A stretch of 64,000 nt of DNA. Source: Flagellimonas chongwuensis. Its GTDB lineage: Bacteria; Bacteroidota; Bacteroidia; Flavobacteriales; Flavobacteriaceae. This document shows positions 50,079 to 59,005 of the stretch, in pieces. The first letter of the stretch is position 1. Each line of letters opens with the position of its first letter. The position numbers and the translations under genes are program-made. The notes beneath the pieces were generated by a model. That model was not told the origin of the DNA and ran no database searches. It worked only from the letters and a program-made list of their open reading frames with translations. The DNA lies in NCBI RefSeq assembly GCF_013376415.1, contig NZ_WYET01000004.1, positions 992,001 through 1,056,000 of the forward strand. Direction: 5' to 3'.

Positions 50079-50636
50079 CTAAAGACCAACACACCAGCGC
50101 TTTTCGCTAATAATCCATCCAATGCTTAGGTTCACCACGGGTTGAATGGTCCCTTTGAACGGCCCCACATAGTAGCCTGCACCGACATCAACAGAGAAGC
50201 TGAAACCTGAATCAAAACTGCGCTGGATGCCATACACCAGACCGCCATAACCGTGAATGCCATCTACCAATCTACCCTCAACTACACGGTCTCCCGGAGA
50301 AAAAACGGCAACTGAAGGTGCAATATAATTTCCGGAATTCCCATAAATGGACCTTCTTCGCCTTTCCCGACTGTTCAAGTTGTGATAATATCTGTTCTGA
50401 ACGGTAATGGCAGGGAAAAAATCAAAATCTTCCAACGGTCGGGAACTAGCAGGTTCCAAAGCGGCCTGATACGCCACTCGAATGTCCAAGGTACTATTTA
50501 CTCCCAGAGCCATTTCATACTCAATTCCTGGATTGATGGCATTGAGCTTAAACTGACGGACTTCGCAATTGGTGCCGTATTGAGCATGTACAAAAAATCC
50601 TGTGGACAGGAATGCCAAAAGAAGTAAGCGACGCAT
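50079..50636 (-). CDS. Small outer-membrane beta-barrel-like protein, paralog of neighbour
   Basis: A 185-residue exported protein with a signal peptide to about residue 18 (GFFVHAQ). It is similar to the 193-residue product at 50702-51283, sharing FKLN..(N/S)PG..YE, NRYYHN(L/F)..RER, GNSGNYIA, YG.VYGIQRSFDSGFSFSVDVGAGYY and a C-terminal I(S/T).GW stretch. The strand pattern suggests a small outer-membrane barrel (DUF3575-like shape), but I recognise no named family. It lies 65 bp after its paralog and may be cotranscribed. Confidence 0.75.
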   Translation of the reverse strand: MRRLLLLAFLSTGFFVHAQYGTNCEVRQFKLNAINPGIEYEMALGVNSTLDIRVAYQAALEPASSRPLEDFDFFPAITVQNRYYHNLNSRERRRRSIYGNSGNYIAPSVAVFSPGDRVVEGRLVDGIHGYGGLVYGIQRSFDSGFSFSVDVGAGYYVGPFKGTIQPVVNLSIGWIISEKRWCVGL

Positions 50637-50701
50637 TGTAGGTTAATTTGGTAGTAGTATAACCTTAACTTGGGCAAAATAGTATATGGCAAGGCCCTTA
50701 T

Positions 50702-51283
50702 TTAATCTAGATACGGGTCTTTTTTCTTCCGTTTGGTGGCAACCCACCCAAACGTAATACTAATCAATGGCCCATATCCATTGGGCACACCATCTCCCCG
50801 ATAATATCCAGCCCCTACCTCCGCATTAAAATTGAATCCTTTTTCATAGGTACGTTGGATACCGTAGACCATTCCGTAAAATCCTAAGTTAAAATCGCTA
50901 GGGCCTTCCACATCGGTCGCAACTCGAAGTTGTGAAAAGAAGATGGCTTGGGCGGCGGCGATATAGTTCCCCGAGTTACCAGAGGTATTTTTTTCCAGCC
51001 TTTCCCTCCTATCAAAATTATGGTAATAGCGGTAACGGTTGTTCATTGCCAAACCGAACACATAGCCCTCTTCATAAGTAGCGGTGGCCAAACCCAAATT
51101 TGTGGAAACGCTTTGGTTTTTAAAAATTCCAAGTTCATACGTAAATCCGGGGCTCAATAAGTTCAATTTAAATTGATGCCGTTCCAAATGGGCCAAATCA
51201 AATGTTCCGCCCCGCTCTTGCCATTGGGCTTCTACAAAAGTTGATACTAAACAAAGTAAAATAAGAACATATTTATTTTTCAT
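50702..51283 (-). CDS. Small outer-membrane beta-barrel-like protein, paralog of neighbour
   Basis: A 193-residue exported protein with a signal peptide to about residue 19 (TFVEAQ). It is paralogous to the gene at 50079: LLSPGFTYELG, NNRYRYYHNFDRRERLEKN, SGNSGNYIAAAQ, YGMVYGIQRTYEKGFNFNAEVGAGYY and a C-terminal ISITFGW, ending in a basic tail. No family is recognised. It is divergent from kdsA across 73 bp. Confidence 0.75.
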   Translation of the reverse strand: MKNKYVLILLCLVSTFVEAQWQERGGTFDLAHLERHQFKLNLLSPGFTYELGIFKNQSVSTNLGLATATYEEGYVFGLAMNNRYRYYHNFDRRERLEKNTSGNSGNYIAAAQAIFFSQLRVATDVEGPSDFNLGFYGMVYGIQRTYEKGFNFNAEVGAGYYRGDGVPNGYGPLISITFGWVATKRKKKDPYLD

Positions 51284-51333
51284 GGTTGATGGTTTGTATC
51301 GATAAATCTAAAAAGGATACCATGGTTTAATAT

Positions 51334-51341
51334 TATATTTG
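51334..51341 (+). promoter_or_regulatory. Putative -7 box for kdsA
   Basis: TATATTTG matches TAnnTTTG, 15 bp before the kdsA start, so the transcript leader would be very short. Confidence 0.5.
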
Positions 51342-51356
51342 TGCAAACTTTAAGAA

Positions 51357-52175
51357 ATGGACATCACCAAAATTCCACAGATAAAACACACGGACAGCGA
51401 TAATTTTTTCCTATTGGCTGGCCCTTGCGCCATTGAAGGCGAGGATATGGCCATGCGAATTGCAGAAAAGGCGGTTGCCATTACGGACAAGCTTAACATT
51501 CCCTACATTTTTAAGGGGAGTTTTAAAAAAGCTAACCGTAGCAGAATTGATTCTTTTACGGGAATTGGTGATGAAAAAGCTTTAAAAATCCTTCGAAAAG
51601 TTTCGGAGACTTTTGGTGTTCCGACCGTAACCGACATTCATGAAATCTCTGACGCAACCATGGCCGCCGAATATGTAGATGTTCTCCAAATTCCTGCGTT
51701 CTTGGTCAGGCAAACCGATTTGGTCGTAGCAGCGGCAGAAACAGGCAAGGTCGTCAACTTGAAGAAAGGGCAGTTTATGAGTCCTGAAAGTATGAAGCAT
51801 GCGGTTACCAAGGTAACGGAAACCGGAAATGAGCAGGCCATTATCACCGATCGTGGAACCATGTTCGGTTATCAGGACATGATTGTAGATTTCAGGGGAA
51901 TCCCGACGATGAAACAGTATGCACCTGTGGTTTTGGATGTGACCCACTCGCTTCAACAGCCCAATCAATCTTCTGGGGTTACAGGAGGTAGACCCGCATT
52001 GATAGGAACAATGTCCCGAGCAGGAATCGCAGCTGGTGTAGATGGACTTTTTATGGAAACTCATTTTGATCCTGCAAATGCCAAAAGTGATGGCGCCAAT
52101 ATGCTGGATTTAAGTTTATTGGAAAAACTTTTGACGGATTTGACTGCGATTAGAAAAACCATCAATTCATTATAA
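51357..52175 (+). CDS. kdsA: 3-deoxy-8-phosphooctulonate (KDO-8-P) synthase
   Basis: A 272-residue cytosolic enzyme that condenses phosphoenolpyruvate with arabinose 5-phosphate to make KDO-8-P, the precursor of the LPS inner core. Landmarks are LLAGPCAIEGEDMAMRIAE, KGSFKKANRSRIDSFTGIGDEKAL, DIHEISDA, IPAFLVRQTDLV, KKGQFMSPESM, TDRGTMFGYQDMIVDFRG, VTHSLQQPNQSSGVTGGR and METHFDPANAKSDGANML. These are the standard KdsA motifs, and the Asn at KKAN is kept. Single gene with its own promoter. Confidence 0.97.
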   Translation: MDITKIPQIKHTDSDNFFLLAGPCAIEGEDMAMRIAEKAVAITDKLNIPYIFKGSFKKANRSRIDSFTGIGDEKALKILRKVSETFGVPTVTDIHEISDATMAAEYVDVLQIPAFLVRQTDLVVAAAETGKVVNLKKGQFMSPESMKHAVTKVTETGNEQAIITDRGTMFGYQDMIVDFRGIPTMKQYAPVVLDVTHSLQQPNQSSGVTGGRPALIGTMSRAGIAAGVDGLFMETHFDPANAKSDGANMLDLSLLEKLLTDLTAIRKTINSL

Positions 52176-52239
52176 AATCTCCTCAAACTACAATTTTAAC
52201 AAAACCAATGTGCTGATTTAAAGATAATTACATTTAAAT

Positions 52240-52266
52240 TTTAGATTTATTTATAATTAGTCTAAA
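52240..52266 (+). promoter_or_regulatory. Inverted repeat upstream of TonB-receptor operon
   Basis: TTTAGA (52240-52245) and TCTAAA (52261-52266) form an inverted repeat with a 15-bp AT-rich spacer, 74 bp upstream of the receptor start. It could be an operator for an iron-responsive regulator, but the match to any known box is weak. Confidence 0.3.
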
Positions 52267-52339
52267 TATTTTTTGTCTGATTAAATGTTGGAACATACAT
52301 TTGCAATCGAAATTTATTTAGACCAATTACAAATAACTA

Positions 52340-54676
52340 ATGAAGAATATATTACTCATCCTCAGCCTAGCTGTCTTTTCTTTTTCGCAAGCTCAAACAG
52401 GAAGTTTGGAAGGAAAAGTGACAGATCAAAGAAACAACGCACTATCAGATGTAAACATTATGCTATCCAACACCAGTTTGGGAGCCACATCCGATAATTC
52501 TGGTTCTTACAAAATTGAAAACCTTGCTCCCGGCTCCTACACACTCACCTTTTCTATGGTAGGTTATGGAATGCAAACTAAGACCATCACGATCAATGCT
52601 GGACAAACCACTCAGGTTTCGACAGTTAAAATGGTGGAAAAACAGGAGCAACTCAACGAAGTAATCGTAGAGGGCCATCAGAACAAATATCTCGAAAGAG
52701 AACCTTCAACCTCGTTGAGGTTAAAAACGGAACTGGTAAAACTTCCACAAAATGTACAGGTCATCAGCGACCAGCTCTTAAAAGATCAGCAAGTAACCAC
52801 CATAATGGACGGACTTACCCGAAATGTGAGTGGTGTTACCATGTTGGAACATTGGGGACAATTTGCCCGGATCAACATGCGTGGTTTCCGTTTACCTGCT
52901 TTTAGGAACGGAGTAAACGTTCAGGACAGCTGGGGACCATTGGCCGAAGACATGAACACGGTGGAACGCATTGAGTTTGTAAAAGGTCCGGCCGGATTTA
53001 TGATGTCCGCAGGTGAGCCCGGTGGTTTTTACAACGTAGTCACCAAAAAACCTACGGAAGAATTTGTTGCCAATGCCTCTTTTACCGCTGGAAGCTTTGA
53101 CTTTTATCGTGGTACAGTCGATGTGGGTGGCAAAGCCTCCGAAAATGGAAAGTTGCTCTATCGCTTCAACGCCATGTACCAAACTACGGATAGCCATAGA
53201 GGAAATGAGCAAACCGATAGGTTTGGCATTGCTCCTGCCCTAACCTATAAGTTTAGCGATAAAACCTCCGTAACTGCAGAAATGAACTTACAGGATGCCG
53301 AATCCTTCTTGGGGTCTGCCTATATTTTTGCACCTGTGGAAGATGGATATGCAAGCCTGCCCCGTGATTTCAACTTTGTTGACACCAATTACCCAAAAAC
53401 CGATATTCAGGAAGTTACTTTCTTTTTGAATGCCAAACATGAATTTTCTGATAATTGGAGTGTTGAAGGTCAAATGGTATATTTAAGATATGATCAAATT
53501 GGAAATTCTGCCTGGATAGCTGGACTTGATAGCGATACCGGAGATGTTGTTAGAACAATATCCCAGTGGGATGCACTATCTGTAGGTAAATATGCTCAGT
53601 TATATATTAATGGTGCTTTCAATACCGGTGCTGTTTCACATAAAATATTGGGAGGTTTTGATTTCAGTGATAAATCCTATTGGGCCGACTTTTCGGTTAC
53701 ACTTCCTGTAGATACTGCAACACCCTTTAATATTTACAATCCCCAATATGGCGTCACTATTCCAGAATTCGACCGTTCTGTAAATGTTCAATATAGAAAC
53801 GGAGGTGCTCCATATAGTGCAAATACTTTAAGAGGATACTACCTGCAAGATGAGATTGGTTTCTTGGATGATAAAATTCGATTGACCTTGGCCGGACGGT
53901 ACACAAACTTGTACACTCAAGGAAAAACGGAAAACGATGACGTATTTACACCACGTGTTGGTTTGAGCGTTGATATTTTGCCCGATTTGACCGTTTATGG
54001 ACTCTATGACCAATCTTTTTTGCCACAAGCAGGAATGAGTGTTGATATGGAACCTTTGAACGACCCAGTGGATGCCAACGATATAGAAGGTGGTATTAAA
54101 AAGAGCTTTTTTGATGGACGGTTAAGAACTTCTTTAGGGGTATACCAAATAACGAAGGAGAATATTTTGACCACAGACCCATCCAATCCAAACTTCTCCA
54201 TGTATTTGGGCGAAGTACAATCAAAGGGTATAGAATTCGACCTTCAAGGTGAAATTACCCCAGAGCTAAATGTAATCTTGAACTATGCCAATACCAAAGT
54301 AGAGGTAACCGAAGATCCCAACCCGGACATTGTAGGTACCAGAGTGGCCGGTCACGCCAAGCATGTAACCAATGGATGGTTAAATTATAACTTCGCCCAG
54401 ACATCATCATTGAACGGATTCGGTGTTTCCCTAGGCTATCAATACCAAGTAGACCGATCTACTTGGGCATGGGCCGCTGATAACCAGTCCGACCTTCCGG
54501 ATTATTTTAGAATGGATGGTGCCCTATCATGGAGAAACAGCAACTTCAGGGTTCAACTGAACATCAACAATATTTTGGACGAATATCTATATTCCGGTGC
54601 CAACTATGGTTCTTATCTATATTGGCAATCGGAACCGGGAATCAATGGAAGACTTACCGTTGCTTATAGTTTTTAA
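52340..54676 (+). CDS. TonB-dependent siderophore-type receptor
   Basis: A 778-residue outer membrane receptor. The signal peptide ends near residue 19 (FSQAQ). A carboxypeptidase-regulatory-like domain (about 21-100) is followed by a TonB-box-like NEVIVEG (106-112) and a plug with KLPQNVQVISDQLL, GLTRNVSGVTMLEHWGQFARINMRGFR and ERIEFVKGPAGFMMSAGEPGGFYNVVTKKP, all typical of siderophore receptors. The barrel ends INGRLTVAYSF. Four genes follow that are usual partners in iron uptake, so I read this as the start of a siderophore or heme-like uptake operon. The ligand is unknown. Confidence 0.9.
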   Translation: MKNILLILSLAVFSFSQAQTGSLEGKVTDQRNNALSDVNIMLSNTSLGATSDNSGSYKIENLAPGSYTLTFSMVGYGMQTKTITINAGQTTQVSTVKMVEKQEQLNEVIVEGHQNKYLEREPSTSLRLKTELVKLPQNVQVISDQLLKDQQVTTIMDGLTRNVSGVTMLEHWGQFARINMRGFRLPAFRNGVNVQDSWGPLAEDMNTVERIEFVKGPAGFMMSAGEPGGFYNVVTKKPTEEFVANASFTAGSFDFYRGTVDVGGKASENGKLLYRFNAMYQTTDSHRGNEQTDRFGIAPALTYKFSDKTSVTAEMNLQDAESFLGSAYIFAPVEDGYASLPRDFNFVDTNYPKTDIQEVTFFLNAKHEFSDNWSVEGQMVYLRYDQIGNSAWIAGLDSDTGDVVRTISQWDALSVGKYAQLYINGAFNTGAVSHKILGGFDFSDKSYWADFSVTLPVDTATPFNIYNPQYGVTIPEFDRSVNVQYRNGGAPYSANTLRGYYLQDEIGFLDDKIRLTLAGRYTNLYTQGKTENDDVFTPRVGLSVDILPDLTVYGLYDQSFLPQAGMSVDMEPLNDPVDANDIEGGIKKSFFDGRLRTSLGVYQITKENILTTDPSNPNFSMYLGEVQSKGIEFDLQGEITPELNVILNYANTKVEVTEDPNPDIVGTRVAGHAKHVTNGWLNYNFAQTSSLNGFGVSLGYQYQVDRSTWAWAADNQSDLPDYFRMDGALSWRNSNFRVQLNINNILDEYLYSGANYGSYLYWQSEPGINGRLTVAYSF

Positions 54677-54693
54677 CATCAGACAATTTAAAT

Positions 54694-54721
54694 AAGCTCC
54701 ATGTACTCGCGCATGGGGCTT
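54694..54721 (+). terminator. Hairpin between receptor and DUF4198 gene
   Basis: A 10-bp stem AAGCTCCATG / CATGGGGCTT (one G-T pair) with an 8-nt loop, but only a short T-tract. It lies in the 60-bp gap inside the operon. It may act as a partial terminator or a 3'-end stabiliser that makes receptor mRNA more abundant than the downstream genes. Confidence 0.6.
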
Positions 54722-54736
54722 TAAACAAACACAATC

Positions 54737-55453
54737 ATGAAAACAAAATTCATTCTTTTTTTAACTTGTCTCTTTGGGACCCTTACCGCCCAGGCCCACT
54801 ACTTGTGGATAGAGACCAATGGAACTGGAAAACTTGGTAAAGCACAGGAAGTACGTGTACACTATGGTGAGTACACTTATGGAGTTATTGAAAAAGTAGA
54901 AGGCGAAGCCTTTCCTGCTGTTTCCAAATTTACCCTTTGGGTAATAGCTCCCGATGGCACAAAGACCCAATTGAGCACAAAAGCTAAAGAAGACCATTAC
55001 TTGTCGAGTTTTACTCCATCCCAGAAGGGCGTGTATACCATTGCTTTAAACAACAATGAAATCGATGTGATTGATTATACTCAATACGATTTCGGGATTT
55101 TTAAGACACATTATCATTCTACCGCAAAAGTAAAAGTGGGAACCGATGGCGATACCAAAGCGGAAAATCCAGATGGAATCGTGGTAAAACAATTGGAAAA
55201 TGACGGGAAGGAAATCAAACTCCAAGTTTTGTACAAGGGTGACCCCATAGCCAAAAACGAACTTAAGGTCTATGTCTCCGACCTATGGTCCAAAACATTG
55301 TATACCGATGATAATGGTGAAGTTTCCTTTACTTTGCCTTGGAACACAAAATACATTGTAGAGACCACGACCAAAGAAGAGATTCCAGGCACCTACAATG
55401 GCGAAAAGTATGAGTTTATCTGGCATTGTGCCACCTACTGTATAAAACAATAA
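54737..55453 (+). CDS. DUF4198 domain exported protein
   Basis: A 238-residue exported protein with a signal peptide ending near residue 20 (LTAQAH). The start of the mature part, AHYLWIETN, followed by beta-rich segments (KAQEVRVHYGEYTYG, FTLWVIAPDGTKTQL, GVYTIALNN, VSDLWSKTLYTDDNGEVSFTLPWNTKYIVETT), fits the DUF4198 family, whose members sit in metal- and iron-uptake loci. The mature start with His could be a metal-binding site. It is followed 2 bp later by a membrane protein in the same operon. Confidence 0.85.
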   Translation: MKTKFILFLTCLFGTLTAQAHYLWIETNGTGKLGKAQEVRVHYGEYTYGVIEKVEGEAFPAVSKFTLWVIAPDGTKTQLSTKAKEDHYLSSFTPSQKGVYTIALNNNEIDVIDYTQYDFGIFKTHYHSTAKVKVGTDGDTKAENPDGIVVKQLENDGKEIKLQVLYKGDPIAKNELKVYVSDLWSKTLYTDDNGEVSFTLPWNTKYIVETTTKEEIPGTYNGEKYEFIWHCATYCIKQ

Positions 55454-55455
55454 CC

Positions 55456-55788
55456 ATGTTCACGGGAATTTCCCTTCTAACCTTGATTTCCTTTTACCTG
55501 CTGTACAGTACATCAAAAAAAATGTCGGCCGTCGGGAATCTGGGCTTTGAAAAGTCGATCGGAGAACACGAAAAAGCATCCAAATACATTGGCTTGGCCT
55601 TAATGATTTTATCATTGGGGCTGAGTTGCTTTTATTGGGGCATAGGTTCAGGAACCTTCACCTTTTTTATCATTTTAATGACGATTGCCAGTTTAGTTAT
55701 ACTATTGGCCCCTTTGCGATTGCTGAACTATACTTTTTTAATATTGACCTTTACCTGTTCATTTATTTTTGAAGTTCTTTTGTTTTAA
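55456..55788 (+). CDS. Small membrane protein in siderophore-type operon
   Basis: A 110-residue protein with three to four hydrophobic segments and no signal peptide. The frame extends upstream to 55426, overlapping the DUF4198 gene; the ATG at 55456, 2 bp after that stop, is preferred. Size and position recall the DUF3325-type small proteins seen next to PepSY proteins, but this is inferred from context and I see no firm family motif. Confidence 0.75.
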   Translation: MFTGISLLTLISFYLLYSTSKKMSAVGNLGFEKSIGEHEKASKYIGLALMILSLGLSCFYWGIGSGTFTFFIILMTIASLVILLAPLRLLNYTFLILTFTCSFIFEVLLF

Positions 55789-55791
55789 ACT

Positions 55792-56091
55792 ATGCCCGCC
55801 AACAAAAAATACCTGACTCCGTCGACCTCGCAACGTTTTGCCAAGATATCCGCTGCCATTTTGGGAGGTTTAATCGTTTCGGTGATGTTCCATATGGCTC
55901 TGGCCGCTTGGTTTGATCACGTTACCGTAATCATCACCAGTACGTTTTCAGCCTTTATTCTATGGGCCATTTTAATGGTTGTTGCTTTTTTGGGCAAAAA
56001 TGGCTGGAAAATTTGGAGTATCTATCTTCTGGCAAGCCTTGTGTTCTTTGTGATCTTTTATTTTGGAAACCAAACCAATCCACTTGTTTAA
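55792..56091 (+). CDS. Small membrane protein in siderophore-type operon
   Basis: A 99-residue protein with a basic N-terminus (PANKKYLTPSTSQRFAK) and three hydrophobic helices, including ISAAILGGLIVSVMFHMALA, a pattern similar to the DUF3649-type small proteins in iron loci. It starts 3 bp after the preceding gene and is followed 4 bp later by the PepSY gene. Function is unknown. Confidence 0.75.
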   Translation: MPANKKYLTPSTSQRFAKISAAILGGLIVSVMFHMALAAWFDHVTVIITSTFSAFILWAILMVVAFLGKNGWKIWSIYLLASLVFFVIFYFGNQTNPLV

Positions 56092-56095
56092 AACC

Positions 56096-57658
56096 ATGGG
56101 AAACCGCATCTATAATATATTGTTCCACACACATACCGTAAGCGGTATCGTAATCAGCGTTGCACTTTACGTTATCTTCTTTACAGGTTCGTTCTCCTTC
56201 TTCAGGGATGAAATTACCAATTGGCAACGCGGACATTCCGTGACCCAGGAAGATGCAATATCCGGAAGCGTGGACCAATATCTTGACGAACTCTCCAAAG
56301 AACACAACCTTTATGGGCGTGATGTGGAGCTGCGCCACTATTATAATGAAAGGAATATTTCCGTAAGCATTGGGGCCTCTCAAGACTCTCTTGCTGCTGA
56401 AAAAGACAAAGCCCGCGTCTTTTTTTATTTGGATACGGTGGACAATACCAAAGGAAGCTACGAGGGCAATTACCATTTGGGCGAGTTTTTGTACCGTCTT
56501 CACTTTTTGGACCAAATCCCATATCCCTATGGCAGATATTTATCGGGATTGGTGGCCTTCTTCTTCTTATTTGCCATTATCACGGGAATCTTGGTGCATT
56601 GGAACAAGATTGTGTCCAACTTTTACACCTTCAGACCTTGGGCCAAGATCAAAACTATTTGGACGGATGCCCATACTGCTTTAGGGGTAATCGGTTTCCC
56701 ATTTCAATTTGTGTATGCCGTTACCGGAGCCTTCTTTTTGCTCAAAGGCGTTTTGATTCTTCCTGTGGTGATGGGTATGTACGATGGGGACCAAAACAAA
56801 CTATTCGAAGATTTAGAGTACAATCATCCCGTATATGAATTTCAGAACGAGAAACTGAACAAAGAAATCCATCTTGATCAACTTGTGGACCAAATGAAGG
56901 AGGAGTGGCCCAGTTTTAGAATGACCGAAACCCACATCTTTAATTACGGGGACAAAAACATGCATGCTGCCATCAGTGGATACCTTGGTTACGAAACTAA
57001 ATTAAATGGTCTTGGATACCGAATCTACAATATGGCCGATGGTTCCATCGTGGACGAAAAGGTTCCTGCAAAGAACAATTCATATTTGGATGGAGTTAAA
57101 AATATGATGTTCCGTCTTCACTTTGGTGATTATGCGGGCATCGGGCTTCGTTTAATATCCTTTATTCTTGGACTGGTCTCCTGTTTTGTTATCCTATCCG
57201 GGATTATGATCTGGCTTGTAGCTCGTGATAAAAAGAATATCCCGGAAAAACGTAGAAAATTCAATGCGCAAGTAGCCAATTGGTATATGGCCATCTGCCT
57301 TACCCTACTTCCTGTTACGGCCTTGGAGTTTATTCTTGTAAAGTTTGCAACAGAAGTCAACCGCACCTTTTTGTACCAAACCTATTTTCTTGTTTGGTTA
57401 GCTGCATCTGTTTTCTTTATCCTTAAAAAGAATATTGCCTTTACCAATAAATGGACATTGATCTCTGGTGGTATTTTGGGATTGTTGGTTCCGATTGCAA
57501 ACGGGATTGCATCAGGCAATTGGATTTGGGTAGCCTATCAAAATGGATACCAGCACATTCTTTTGGTGGATTTGCTCTGGTTGATATTGGGAATTGTATC
57601 GCTTTGGATAGCTTTCTTTAAACTGAACACCTCTAAGAAAGAACTCGCACCTTCCTAA
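56096..57658 (+). CDS. PepSY-domain membrane protein (iron-regulated type)
   Basis: A 520-residue integral membrane protein with an N-terminal helix (SGIVISVALYVIFFTGSFSFF), a large exported PepSY-like region, and TM segments such as LSGLVAFFFLFAIITGILVHW (near residue 155), IGLRLISFILGLVSCFVILSGIMIWL and, at the C-terminal end, several further helices. PepSY_TM proteins in siderophore operons are thought to reduce or release ferric siderophore. The ATG at 56096 is chosen over the in-frame ATG at 56063 because it starts 4 bp after the previous stop. Histidines in the first helices could bind heme. Confidence 0.88.
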   Translation: MGNRIYNILFHTHTVSGIVISVALYVIFFTGSFSFFRDEITNWQRGHSVTQEDAISGSVDQYLDELSKEHNLYGRDVELRHYYNERNISVSIGASQDSLAAEKDKARVFFYLDTVDNTKGSYEGNYHLGEFLYRLHFLDQIPYPYGRYLSGLVAFFFLFAIITGILVHWNKIVSNFYTFRPWAKIKTIWTDAHTALGVIGFPFQFVYAVTGAFFLLKGVLILPVVMGMYDGDQNKLFEDLEYNHPVYEFQNEKLNKEIHLDQLVDQMKEEWPSFRMTETHIFNYGDKNMHAAISGYLGYETKLNGLGYRIYNMADGSIVDEKVPAKNNSYLDGVKNMMFRLHFGDYAGIGLRLISFILGLVSCFVILSGIMIWLVARDKKNIPEKRRKFNAQVANWYMAICLTLLPVTALEFILVKFATEVNRTFLYQTYFLVWLAASVFFILKKNIAFTNKWTLISGGILGLLVPIANGIASGNWIWVAYQNGYQHILLVDLLWLILGIVSLWIAFFKLNTSKKELAPS

Positions 57659-57660
57659 AC

Positions 57661-58029
57661 CTACTTTTTGTAAAATCCTTTATGTTTAAGCGAATAACAT
57701 TCCTGTAAAACTTCCACCAACACCTCTTGGTCGATTTCTTCCAACGAAAAATAGCGAAGCGATTTGACCACCTTTCGGTTTTCATTGACCATTTTATCCA
57801 AATGCAATGTGAGGTGGGCCGAATTCCAAAAGGCAATATCCACATACTTCTTTTTTTGGGACACATTTAAATAGCAGATGGGCTGTTTGCCTGCATAAAA
57901 GCAAGGAATGTTCCATTTGTATTTCATGTCAACATTAGGAACAATAGACTCGATTACAGCTTTTATGTGCAATAAAATGCTTCTGTAAGGTTCTGTCTGA
58001 TTGATGATATACTCTTCGGCTGGATTCAT
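57661..58029 (-). CDS. DUF1801 family protein
   Basis: A 122-residue small soluble protein matching the DUF1801/YdhG-like family: YIINQTEPYRSILLHIKAVIESIVPNVDMKYKWNIPCFYAGKQPICYLNVSQKKKYVDIAFW, then a helical C-terminus. The function of the family is unknown. It ends 2 bp from the convergent PepSY gene and begins 13 bp after the DUF808 gene on the same strand, so it is likely cotranscribed with that gene. Confidence 0.88.
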   Translation of the reverse strand: MNPAEEYIINQTEPYRSILLHIKAVIESIVPNVDMKYKWNIPCFYAGKQPICYLNVSQKKKYVDIAFWNSAHLTLHLDKMVNENRKVVKSLRYFSLEEIDQEVLVEVLQECYSLKHKGFYKK

Positions 58030-58042
58030 AAAAATGACTTGC

Positions 58043-58915
58043 TTAGGATTTGCGTTTGAATAGCTTATTGACCAACTTCAACAAAAGAAGCGCAACAAAT
58101 CCGATGACCAGCCCAAAAATAAAATCCTTTAGCATACTGGGGAGGCTTGGGAACAAATGGTGAAAAAAATCAATGTTATGGGTAAAAATACCCCCTGAAA
58201 CCAACAATAGAGCCAATGTACCTACAATGGACAGACCCTTAATTATTTTCGGAAGCGCATTCACCAATACCATGCCCACTTTATCGGAGAAGCTATTCGT
58301 TTGTTCGTTCAGGTTAATGAGCTTGTAACCGTAATCGTCCATGCGAACGATTAAAGCAACAATACCATATACCCCAACAGTGGCCAACAATGCCACTACT
58401 GATACGGTAGCAATCTGAATAGTTAACGGTTCGTTTACCACAGTGCTCAAAGCGATGATCACAATTTCAATGGAAAGGATAAAATCGGTTATGATGGCCT
58501 GTTTTATTTTTTGTTTCTCCAGTTCCGGCAAATCTTCTTCGGGAATTTCGGTGGGATCGGGGTCATGGGCTTCCTCTCCTCTATGAAAAATGTACTCGTA
58601 CACCTTTTCGGCCCCTTCATAGGCCAGATATACCCCTCCTAAAATCAAGATAATGGTAATAGCAACGGGCAGATAGGCACTCAACAAAAATGCTATGGGC
58701 AGAATGATCAATTTGTTCAAAAAAGAACCTTTGGTAATGGCCCATAGTACGGGAATTTCCCGGCTGGATAAAAATCCTGTCGCCTTTTCGGCATTCACCG
58801 CCAAGTCATCGCCCAAAATACCTGCTGTTTTTTTTGTGGCAACCTTGCTCATTGTTGCCACATCATCCATAAGTGCGGAAATATCATCCAAAACGGCAAA
58901 AAAACCTGATGCCAT
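58043..58915 (-). CDS. DUF808 family inner membrane protein (YedI-like)
   Basis: A 290-residue inner-membrane protein of the DUF808/YedI type. Landmarks are the N-terminal MASGFFAVLDDISALMDDVATMSKVATKKTAGILGDDLAVNAEK, then GAYLAYEGAEKVYEYIFH-like and IITDFILSIEIVIIALSTV segments, and C-terminal helices LVIGFVALLLLKLV. Function is unknown. The DUF1801 gene follows 13 bp after its stop. The next gene upstream on the same strand, a small multidrug export protein, is 90 bp away. Confidence 0.9.
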   Translation of the reverse strand: MASGFFAVLDDISALMDDVATMSKVATKKTAGILGDDLAVNAEKATGFLSSREIPVLWAITKGSFLNKLIILPIAFLLSAYLPVAITIILILGGVYLAYEGAEKVYEYIFHRGEEAHDPDPTEIPEEDLPELEKQKIKQAIITDFILSIEIVIIALSTVVNEPLTIQIATVSVVALLATVGVYGIVALIVRMDDYGYKLINLNEQTNSFSDKVGMVLVNALPKIIKGLSIVGTLALLLVSGGIFTHNIDFFHHLFPSLPSMLKDFIFGLVIGFVALLLLKLVNKLFKRKS

Positions 58916-59005
58916 AAGCTTTGTTTAAGGTTAGTGATTTAAGTTTGGGAACAAAATAAATAATTCCAACCTTACCAATGGTCAAAATCGAAAAAAACTA
59001 TTGTC

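Noticed and set aside
55955-56515. 186-codon antisense frame over the small membrane protein and PepSY start
   Set aside because: It overlaps two well-packed operon genes and its translation is unremarkable.
57633-57866. Open frame overlapping the DUF1801 gene in another frame
   Set aside because: The 122-codon frame carries the family pattern; the overlapping one has no such pattern.
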